Source: Sipunculus nudus
Taxonomy: Eukaryota; Annelida; Sipuncula; Golfingiida; Sipunculidae
Assembly (NCBI GenBank): GCA_026874595.1
Contig: CM049314.1
Coordinates: forward strand, 16,796,729 to 16,860,728
Direction: 5' to 3'
Length of the DNA stretch: 64,000 bases
Part shown: positions 12,501 through 24,500 of the stretch, piece by piece
Layout of the letters: each line of letters opens with the position of its first letter
Numbering within the stretch: the stretch's first letter is position 1
Position numbers and translations under genes: made by a program
The notes under the pieces: generated by a model
Databases searched by the model: none
Told to the model about the DNA's origin: nothing
What the model saw: the letters and a program-made list of their open reading frames with translations, nothing else

Positions 12501-15500
12501 GCTAGATGTAACAGCATCACACAGCTAACATATATGGTAAAATGACTCAATTCAATCACCATGATACAGCCAAAAATCATTCATGTGGAACCATTAATGA
12601 CAATTATTATAAGAATTATTGTAGGAATTATTCTTGTAAAATATTTAACAAACTGGCTTCAGTGGCATCAGTCAAAAAGTGTTTCGCAGGTTTATAACTC
12701 ATATAGGACGATACAGCAAACTGGCTAAGTTCAGCTTCCCGTAACTCAGCCAAAAAGCACTGAACAAAACCCATTTGAACAAACTTGAATTATCAACATC
12801 TGAGGATAATTAATGTGTGAGATTTAAGAATTTGGCCCAGTGGTTTTTGAGAAGAAGATCTTTGTAGCCACTGAGCTTAAATGGACTGTTATGGCATATG
12901 ACTAAATTCAGCTTCCCATAACTTAGCCAAAAGTCACTGAAAAAAGACCACTTGAACAAACTTCAGAAAGCACTACCCTAGGATCATTTCTGTGTGACAT
13001 TAAACATTTTGGCCATATGGTTTCAGAGAAGAAGTTTTTTGTAGCCCTCAGTTTGATACAGGCACTGATGACCCTGGACAAAAAAGGCCGATGCAGGTGG
13101 CGCCACCAATACCTTAATTTCAGATATGACCTATATGACCAACATTGGCATAAAATTTGGTGATGATAGCTACAGCTGTTTCTCAGATTTAAATTTTAAT
13201 ATGCTTTTTTGCACAATTAACAAAGTTCAACCTCCTTCAACTCGGCCAAAAATCTCCGAACTGGAACCATTCGAACAAACTTGAGAAAGATTGTTCCAGG
13301 GATCATTTCTGTGAAATATTGGACAATTTGGCTGGACAGTTTTGGAGAAGGAGATTTTTAAAGCTTTTTTAGCTTTTTCCCTATAAAATCTAAGAAAATG
13401 CAGTTAGAAAAAAAATAAACAAAATCTGATATAGTTTTTTGGATGACTGATTATTTGCAAAAAATTTGGTGATGCTAGCTCCTGCTGTTTTTGAGATAGC
13501 TATGGTTAACGTACAAACGACGCACGACACACGACAGACGACGGACGCCGCCGCACCTTTGCATAAGCTCACAGGTTCGCTAAAAATGTTATTGTAATAA
13601 TGTACAAGATTATCTGAATATTTATCAGCCAGCAATTTCAGAATCAGTAGTGACACCTGGAGGGTAATTTTATAATCATCCATTAAGTTGGTCTCCAGGT
13701 TGAGAAAAGTTATTAAAAATCCATGGTCATGGTTTTGACAAGTATCTAGCACTAGCTGAGGTATGAGTTATGTGTAAAATAATCAAGATATTATTTGTAA
13801 ATTAAGCATATCCACGCCTTACCCATCATGGGAGGTCCAACAGTGACTGACAGACCAAACATCATGGACGTGAAACCAAAGGCACCGGAAAGGCGAGGAA
13901 CTCCAACGAAGTCCATCAGCACCGTGGGAAACAGACTGAAGTAGCACCCTCCCAGCAAGCCATTCACCAAACAGTACACAATCAAACAGGTGTGGCTTTT
14001 GAACATCGGGAATAGTAAGTTGTTTATTCCGAGTAGGAATATGAACACCATGAACACACGGGAACGTTTCACGATCGCCGTCACTCGCTTGAAGTTGAAT
14101 ATGACCCCACATATCAGTCTCCCGCACAGGTCTCCCACACCCAGAATAGAAAGGAGAACTGAAGAATTCTTTTTAGATACTCCTAGCTCCTTGGCATATG
14201 GTGGAATGATAATAATACTGTTTACGTACCCAAAGTTTCCGCAGAAAGCAAGTCCCATAAAAATGAGAAATAATGGGTGATGGAATAATGAAAAATCAAA
14301 AGCGTTGATGATCTCCTTAAAAAATGAAGCAAAAGATCCAGTTTTTTTTGCAGACTGATTTGAATGGACACCATTTAATGTTTTACTTGGTTCAGTGGTG
14401 CCACCTGTGTTTTTCAACAAAGCTGTACTGTCTTCATTCTGCTTGTGCTGCCTCCCTATATAAATGGGGTCTCTCTTTTTGGGGTAGGGTATGAACTGTA
14501 AAGAACCGGTACTTGTCATTTTTGTATCCCAGGTGACAGCTTCAGACTGCTCACTAGCGACCGAGATGACACTTTTACCATATTCCACGAGAGATGTGTG
14601 ACTCCTGTTGACATTTTCTTCCCCTGGTTTTGCAGAATTATCATGAATCTCATCCAGTGATTTGCTGACTTGCCGTTTATAATTTGATAAGGGCTCATTT
14701 TTAGCCTCATTACCACTAATATCACTCAATTCCGCTTCCACGGTTTCTGACATCAACAGTTTAGCATCCCCAGCTGTGGTTCTTCTTAACCGAGTGTAAA
14801 AACTAACTGGCCTGTAGAGGGCGCCACAAACACATAGATGAAACATCAGCCCACCAAGAATAAGGAATGCTCCACGGAAAGTATACTGGTCAAGCAGGTG
14901 TCTTATTAGTGGTGGCAGAACAAATGTTCCAAAACTACTGCCAGCTACTGAAATCCCATTGGCTAGTGCTCTGTGTTTCTTGAAATAACTTCCCACCACA
15001 ACAAAGCTTGGCCCATAACAAAAAGCCTGACCAAGCCCTGGAAAATAAAATTTAAAAATAAAATGAAAGATAATGGTATGTTTTGCAAGGATTACAAATG
15101 AAGAGCTTTTTTTAAAGAATATTATATGACTCTAGAAAGAGTAATATTTCTGTTTTTGGAAATTGCATCTAGTAAGATTTTTCCTGTATGCACTGCCAAA
15201 AATAATGTTTGATAAGATTAATTTCCTTGAACCACTCCCTATAATTTCTTACTACAAGAAAAATTATCTTGCGGCAAGAAAATTGTCATTGGAGTTAAGC
15301 AAGAAAATCTTTCTTGTTAGAAAGAAGAAAATATTTCGTATGACTAGATTTTTTTCTTCTGATAAGATAATTTTCCTTGCTACCAGATAAAGAAATAAAA
15401 ACTTGATTATTTAAATGAAGGTAATTTTTCCTATTATACGATCATATATCTTGTCTTTAAAAAATCTAGATATATTTTCTTGACTTTAAGCATGCTGCCT

Positions 15501-18500
15501 ATAAATCACAAAAATATCTTGTGGATTTCTCATCAACACAAAAATTTTCTTCGGATAAGTGTTTGAATCTTTTCTAGAAAATCATTTTGGCATTGTGGGT
15601 ATGTAAAAATATATTCATGTGTCAAATGGAGACAGAGAATATTTGTATGAAGATTGAAAGTGTGGCAGCTTCATAAGTGATTATGTTTTTGTGGTTATTT
15701 TTGAATAGTCACAATATTAACAGCCATTACAATTCTTGATGGTGATGGTAATGGTGAATTTTAACTTTATTGAAATTAATAAATGACATTCTGTAAATGG
15801 GTGTAACAGTATATAAAACTTGAATGGTGGCCTGACCTGTAAGCATACCGTACACGACGATGACATGATCGAGTGATCTGGCCATGCAGGAGAACACGCA
15901 TCCACATCCCATGGATAATCCACCAATTATGACAATGACACGATAGGAGAACCGCTTACCTAGCGCAGTGGCCACCGGGGCTGAAAAGAAATGTTTAACA
16001 TAACAGATCACTTTAATCATCTGGTGAGCAGACTGGTCTATGCCTCAGTTAAATCTCATAGAAATTATAAGATTTTACCAAGGGAACTTTATTTATTCTA
16101 CTGTGTGATGTACCCATTTAGAGACTACATAGTACAACATAGTACAACATCTTCAGTCTTTTTCTACAGGGGGGGTTTTAATGACACTCTACAGCTTGTA
16201 CACATCACTGTCATCTTCTCATTATGTTTTATTAAACAAAATTGTTAACGCACATGATTAGTTTCTTCTTTCTCTGTCTTTCTATCTGACCCAGTACCCA
16301 ATGCTCTTTTATGTGTGACTGTTGTAAACATGCAATGTTATTCTTATCAATCTATATTTAATGAATATACTGGTATAATAGTGAAGAAACAAAGGCACAT
16401 GAACTTATGCACCATATACAATAGATATTTTGACTACTTTCTCTACCTGACCTGTCTGTCTTTTCAGAAGATGTAATATAAAAATTAAACAAGTCATACT
16501 AACCAAGCAGACAGTTGACAATGCCGGTTACAGCTGCTGCTATGGCTGCTTTGGAGGCACTCTCGTCAAACATCTCCCTGAACTCCACAAACAGGATGCC
16601 AAAACACTTAAATCCCCCAACAATGAAGAAATTCATTAATGAACAACCTGCAAAAAACAAGATAATCAGTTAAAGAGGACCAAAAAAATTCCTTTATTTT
16701 ACTCTCACGATGAATTTCATCATTCTTGAAAAATACTGAGAATATAAAAATAAGACAAGTATCAATTTAATGATCTATACTGAAATATTATCACTGAATA
16801 ATATATATTTAAATAATTTATGCTGATAATATTTCATTATATGGAATCATTATATGTAAGTATATAATAGTCAAAATTGCATAATGAAAGCATTACTAGC
16901 TCGAATCATGATGTAGGTCCAGGGCATTGCTGAAGTTAACCTTGATGGTAAAAATCTAAAATAATATCAAATGGAGATAAAGTCTGAGAAGAAGAGGTAA
17001 TATAGGCCATAGTTGGTTAGTATTATTGAAGTAATTTTTTCAAATATAAAATCTATACTATTACCACGATCACTGGCTTGCTTTTTGATAAGCTGTTGAA
17101 AGTTCGGCAATTTACCCGTTGGTCCAATAAGATCCTATATTTTTATTTAACTGAAATGTTTTTCCTATTTTATAAAATGTATACACTTACCATAATGTTC
17201 CAACTCCACAGGTGGAAGAACTTGATGGGTGTGTGTGTGTTGGGGGGGGGGGGGGGGGGGGGGCTGGAGGATTGATGATGGGGAGTTACAATACCACAAT
17301 CCCTATGAATATATTTTCCTTATTTAGTAAATTTTATGCAGATACAATAAAATTTTTGTCTTGCAATGTTTTTTCCCCAGTGCTCAGGTGCAAGGACTCA
17401 ATGGCAAGGGTTGTGGGGGAATGGTGTGAGACAGAAGAACCTTGCATATTCATAAACAGGATATGAAATTTATTTCAACAGTGCTTACAGGGAAAAAATG
17501 GCTTATTCATAATTACCTAATATCTAAAAACAAGCAGTGAGATGAAAAAAAAAAACAAAGTAAATCACATTAATTCCCATTCTACTGAGACAGGTAAACA
17601 AATGAACAAATGTTGGCATTAGATCCTCATTTTTTATTACATCAAATAGTTTTTAAAGTTTATTATTTTACTATACATTTACAGTATAACATATATATCT
17701 TAATATTTCCCTTGAATCACAATTCTAAATTGAATCAACATTTATAGCTCATTTAGTCATGTGACATTACATTATGCACGCAGATGTTTTTATTTTTTTT
17801 ATAATACGGTATATATTTTTTATATATGCACAACAATAAATTTCTGAAAATAACACTTAATTCAGAATTCACAATTCTAAGTTGCATCTTTATTTATCCA
17901 TGTTTTGGCTCGTATATTATCAAAATATGCCTACTGATAGGATTAATTATATTTTAATTGACAAATTAATTTAAGGGACATAATCATGAGCTAAATTATG
18001 GCTATTCTTTCACACTATCAGTTCACTTTTGCTTTATACAAATGTTTCCCAGCAAAACAATCCCAGCACACAGTCTCATTTCCTCGCATACAGCTGATTA
18101 ACAGATTGATTACTTATCTGTACTTGCTGTGAAAATTAAATCAAATGTAGTCACAGGAAAAAACCTACCATGGTCAAAGGTGGGTAAAATTTAAGGTACT
18201 GATTTTATATTAATGCTATTAAATTTTTACAATACATACAATACAATACAATTACTAATAACATTTACCAAATTCAGATCGTATTTTGGGTATACAATTG
18301 AATCTTGATTAAATAAAGTTATATCACTGAAAAAAAAGTCTCTAGCTTCAACAATTATCATGTTAAATGAGTAAATATCTTTCCTCATTTTTTACAAAGT
18401 GCACTATGTTCGGGCCCATAACTTTTAAGAATTACATAATACTGACCTAAATTCTGGCATTTACAGAGGAACATTATATTAAGGGAATATTTATGGTAAA

Positions 18501-21500
18501 TATGAAGAACAAGGGACCCATGGGTCACGGCGCTCAGCTGTTATATATGATAAAAAATATGATTTGGGAAAGAGGCACATGCTTGTTTTGTGTGGTAATA
18601 AATATAAGCTTTATTATGAGTTATTGGTGTTTAGCTTATGTTTGATTTTGATAGTATCTTTTGAGACAGGGAAGAGGATTGATTTCATTTATTTTATTAA
18701 CAAATGGAGTGCTATTGTCACACAAATTTTGACTTGGCCATATAACTTATAAGCAGCACATATTATAAAAAAGTTTAACTATTTATTAAAATTTAATAAT
18801 AAATATTGTGCCAATATAATTTTTATTAAAAAAAATAATAAGAAAATCATATGATTTTTTAAAATAAAATATAAATGAAATGATTACTGAAATAATATTA
18901 TAGAATATATTCATCAATGCATTCATGAATACATTTTGAAAGTATCTGCACTGGTATTCAAATACTTTCATTTTTACCTGAATTCCCATTCTTATGCAAT
19001 AAAATTTTTTAATGCAGTACATATTCATATTCGTATTCAAATACATTTGCAAAGCATTCGCACCATGTCTAGTATTTATTCAGTTTTAGCCAAACAAAGA
19101 TGTTGAGAATCCAGAATATACAAAATTCACAAATTTAAATAATGATCATAAGTACCTGGTTTTATGGCTTTTATTTATATTAAAAAAATGAATGTAATAT
19201 ATTCACTTTGGACTACTTTCACATGAATCTACACACTAGACACAGTAGGAATCTAGATTGATATTATCAACTGCATCTTTGTCTATCATTAATTTCCTTC
19301 ATATGATCCCTAATGATTAGTAATGAATAATATGATTTATTTTTTTATCATTAAAATTTCACTGAAGAATACCATAGGTGACTGCATGGTGTTATTTGGA
19401 ATAACATTGACATTGACATTCTATCCATCCATACAAGATTCTTACATCATCAGTAACTGCAAGTTAATTTTCTGTTACTCATCAACTAACAAATTCCTTT
19501 TCTATTAATTTTTCTTTAATTTGTTATAAAAAAAAACCAATACAAAATTATTAATTTATTGTTTATTGTTATGTTGTTTTTCCAAAACAACTACTAGATG
19601 AGTTGGGTTGAACATCTGGATCATCTGTGGCTGGGCATTAGCTGCCTGGCTGCCCAAGTGTATGCTTCGCTCAAGCATGCATAATCTGATGAAAGGTCAA
19701 CAAGGTCAACATACAGGTGACTGAAGAAAGGTTGGATTAAGCCTGGGTCTGACATGGTCTCATATAAACATTAATAAAAGCTACAATATTTGGCCAATTT
19801 CTTTCAGCTTTCTAAAATACAAAGATGAAATCCTTATGCGTGCATGATATGAAAATTATATCAACAGTGCTCTCAGGAAACAAACGTGCCATGGTCAAAG
19901 TTGGGCAAAATTTAAGGTACTAATTTTATATTTATACTAATAAATTATAAAATTTAAAAAATTCAGAACTAATTTTTGGTATTCAATTGAATCTTGATTA
20001 AATAATGTTACATCCCTGACAAAAAATCTCTAGCTTCAGCAATCCTCTTGTTAAGGGAGTAAATATATTTCTTGATTTTTTAAAAAGTGCATTATGTTTG
20101 GGCCCATAACTTTAAACAATTATGCAATACTGAAATCATTTCTGGCATGTGCATAGCGAATGTATAGAAAAATATGTATACTATATATGATCAAAGTCAG
20201 ATCAGTGGTTTTGATATTAGGCAGTCTTACAATGTAACAATGAGTTTTTAATGGAAAAATGAAGTTTTTCATTAATATTTCGAAGGAATTTAGTCCTAGT
20301 GATAAAATTCTTGGCATGGTAGGGGATTTTGGAGACATCTAACTGTATGCTAAATTTAAGGAACTTAGAGCTGAAGCTGGGGAGCTGAGCTCTAGCAAAC
20401 TGCACAACACTAGCTTGATGTAAACTTGATGTGACATGTTGCTTGAAAACTTGAATAAAATCTACAGTTTTTGATCAACTGGTTTCAAATTTTTGGTGTT
20501 AACAGACAAAATGCTAACAAAAACATGCTGTGAAAATTAAATCCACAGTACTTACAGGAAAAAAATGTGCCATGGTCAAAATTGGGCAAAATTTTAGGTA
20601 CCAATTTTATATTTTTGCCAATATTTAAAAAAAAATTTAACAGATTTTGATCTAATTTTTGGTATACAATTTAATTTTGATCAATTAAAAAAAAAGTCCC
20701 TTCCTTTAACACTTTTGGTCTTAAGTGACCAAATATCTTTCCTGATTTTTTTACAAAGTCCATTATGTTTGGGCCCATAACTTTTTTAAATTAAAGAATA
20801 CTGACTTAATTTCTGGCATGTACATAGGAACTATATAGAGGAATATTTATGGTAAATATGAAGAAAACCAGATGAGTGGTTTTGATATTAGGCAGTCCTG
20901 AAGTGTGAAAATAGATTTCTAATAAAAAATTGAGGTTTTTCCTTAATATCTCGAAGGAACGAAGTCCTATTAACCCAATTTCTGGCATGGTAGGAGATTT
21001 TTGGGACATCTAACTGTATGCTAAATTTAAGGAACTTAGAGCTGAAGCTGGGGAGCTGAGCTCTAGCAAACTGCACAACACTAGCTTGATGTAAACTTGA
21101 TGTGACATGTTGCTTGAAAACTTGAATTAAATCTACAGTTTTTGATCAACTGGTTTCAAATTTTTGGTGTTAACAGACAAAATGCTAACAAAAACATGCT
21201 GTGAAAATTAAATCCACAGTACTTACAGGAAAAAAATGTGCCATGGTCAAAATTGGGCAAAATTTTAGGTACCAATTTTATATTTTTGCCAAAATTTAAA
21301 AAAAAATTTAACAGATTTTGATCTAATTTTTGGTATACAATTTAATTTTGATCAATTAAAAAAAAAGTCCCTTCCTTTAACACTTTTGGTCTTAAGTGAC
21401 CAAATATCTTTCCTGATTTTTTTACAAAGTCCATTATGTTTGGGCCCATAACTTTTTTAAATTAAAGAATACTGACTTAATTTCTGGCATGTACATAGGA

Positions 21501-24500
21501 ACTATATAGAGGAATATTTATGGTAAATATGAAGAAAACCAGATGAGTGGTTTTGATATTAGGCAGTCCTGAAGTGTGAAAATAGATTTCTAATAAAAAA
21601 TTGAGGTTTTTCCTTAATATCTCGAAGGAACGAAGTCCTATTGACCCAATTTTTGGCATGGTAGGAGATTTTTGGGACATCTAACTGTATGCTAAATTTA
21701 AGGAACTTAGAGCTGAAGCTGGGGAGCTGAGCTCTAGCAAACTGCACAACACTAGCTTGATGTAAACTTGATGTGACATGTTGCTTGAAAACTTGAATAA
21801 AATCTACAGTTTTTGATCAACTGGTTTCAAATTTTTGGTGTTAACAGACAAAATGCTAACAAAAACATGCTGTGAAAATTAAATCCACAGTACTTACAGG
21901 AAAAAAACGTGCCATGGTCAAAATTGGGCAAAATTTTAGGTACCAATTTTATATTTTTGCCAATATTTAAAAAAAAATTTAACAGATTTTGATCTAATTT
22001 TTGGTATACAATTTAATTTTGATCAATTAAAAAAAAAGTCCCTACCTTTAACACTTTTGGTCTTAAGTGACCAAATATCTTTCCTGATTTTTTTACAAAG
22101 TCCATTATGTTTGGGCCCATAACTTTTTTAAATTAAAGAATACTGACTTAATTTCTGGCATGTACATAGGAACTATATAGAGGAATATTTATGGTAAATA
22201 TGAAGAAAACCAGATGAGTGGTTTTGATATTAGGCAGTCCTGAAGTGTGAAAATAGATTTCTAATAAAAAATTGAGGTTTTTCCTTAATATCTCGAAGGA
22301 ACGAAGTCCTATTAACCCAATTTCTGGCATGGTAGGAGATTTTTGGGACATCTAACTGTATGCTAAATTTAAGGAACTTAGAGCTGAAGCTGGGGAGCTG
22401 AGCTCTAGCAAACTGCACAACACTAGCTTGATGTAAACTTGATGTGACATGTTGCTTGAAAACTTGAATAAAATCTACAGTTTTTGATCAACTGGTTTCA
22501 AATTTTTGGTGTTAACAGACAAAATGCTAACAAAAACATGCTGTGAAAATTAAATCCACAGTACTAACAGGAAAAAAACGTGCCATGGTCAAAATTGGGC
22601 AAAATTTAAGGTACCAATTTTATATTTTTGCCGATTTTTAAGAAAAATTTAACAGATTTTGATCTAATTTTTGGTATACAATTTAAATTTGATCAATTAA
22701 AAAAAAAGTCCCTACCTTTAACACTTTTGGTCTTAAGTGACCAAATATCTTTCCTGATTTTTTTTACAAAGTCCATTATGTTTGGGCCCATAACTTTTTT
22801 AAATTAAAGAATATTGACTTAATTTCTGGCATGTACATAGGAACTATATAGAAGAATATTTATGGTAAATATGAAGAAAACCAGATGAGTGGTTTTGATA
22901 TTAGGCAGTCCTGAAGTGTGAAAATAGATTTCTAATAAAAAATTGAGGTGTTTCCTTAATATCTCGAAGGAACAAAGTCCTATTGACCCAATTTTTGGCA
23001 TGGTAGGAGATTTTTGGGACATCTAACTGTATGGCAAATTTCAGATTCGTAGGTCCAATGGTGTCGAAACATGCCAGTCTTATGGACGGACATCCGGACG
23101 GACGGACTGACAGACAGATGGATGGATGATGGACAATGGACCACGACTATAGCTCAGATGACTTATAGTCAGCTGAGCTAAAAACAGATGAGTGGTTTTG
23201 ATATAAAGTAGTCCTGAAGAGCGCCAATAGGTTTTAAATGGAAAATTGAGGTTTTCCTAAATTTCTCGAAGAAACAAAGTCACAGTGACCAAGATTTTTC
23301 AGTTTTGTATGAGATTTTGGGAACATCTAATAGTAAGCCAAATGGACGGAAAGACAAATGGCAAGACAGAAGATTGACAATGGACCATTACTATAACTCA
23401 GATGACTTGTGGTCAGCTGAGCTATAATAATACAATGTTAATACTTATTACTATATGTTGAATTATATATATGACATGGTAAGAAAGAAAATGAACATAT
23501 GATATAAGTGGTAGACAGTGCTCAAGCTTAAACAAGAGGTTCAGTAGACTGCCTCAGTGTTTATCTTTGAGCAGCAGTCCAAGTTTTCTTATTCCTCATG
23601 TTGTCCACAAAAACTGGATATAAAAGCTTCCATGCTGGGACAACCAATTGGAAACCAGTATTAACAAACAAAGATCTTGATGAAAAATTGTGAATCCATG
23701 CCAAAATGTGCAAATTTTTTAATTTAATTTTACTGCTTGTTTTTTGTGTACATTAACATTTTTCATAAGGCCAAAAAAAAGTTGGGTTCTCAGGCACAGC
23801 CTGCTTCTATTACAACCCTGCACCAAAAACTGTGGCTACCAATTTTGAGCTACAGCTGCTTGGACATTTCTTTCATGAAGATAAAATAATACAATTTTGA
23901 TTAGTTTGATTGGAAAAAAATACCCTAAAGCACTGATTTATGAAAAAAAAGTGCCTGAGAACCAAACCTTTTTTTGGGCCACAGCACAAGGATTTTTTTT
24001 TATTTTTTTAGTCATTTTTATGTGTGCTGCTTATACTGCAGTTTATCAGTTCATGTATATTTCAGTAAGGTAGAGAGAGAGAGCACCATAAGTACTTCTA
24101 GATGACTTGCTTAATGAGTGGTTATTCAAATGTGGTTTAATTGATGATAATCAATGTACTTTTTGCAAAATTGAACAGGGTCATTAGAGCACTTGATGTT
24201 TTCTGTTATTATAGTCAGTCATTTTGGAAGGATTTAGAAACATGGTTGAACAGTAGAACACATTATAGAAATTCATTTGATATTGTATTCATTTTATTTG
24301 GAATATTTGATAGGAAAGATAGGTTTATAGATAATATCATTATCCTCTTGGCTAAACAGTATATTTACCATATGAAATGTAATGAGAAATTACTAAAATT
24401 GGAACATTTTAAATTAAATTAATGCATATGTAAAAATAGAGCAAATATTGGCAATGAAAGAAATTAGAAAGCAAGAATTTTATGATAGATGGGAAAAATT

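Noticed and set aside
13990-14280. 96-codon plus-strand frame opposite SLC16 exon 4
   Set aside because: Antisense shadow of a clearly coding exon.
20120-23022. Repeated minus-strand frames of 62-72 codons in the 671-bp units
   Set aside because: They recur only because the DNA unit recurs; composition is AT-driven, the two frames overlap, and no motif or start context supports coding.
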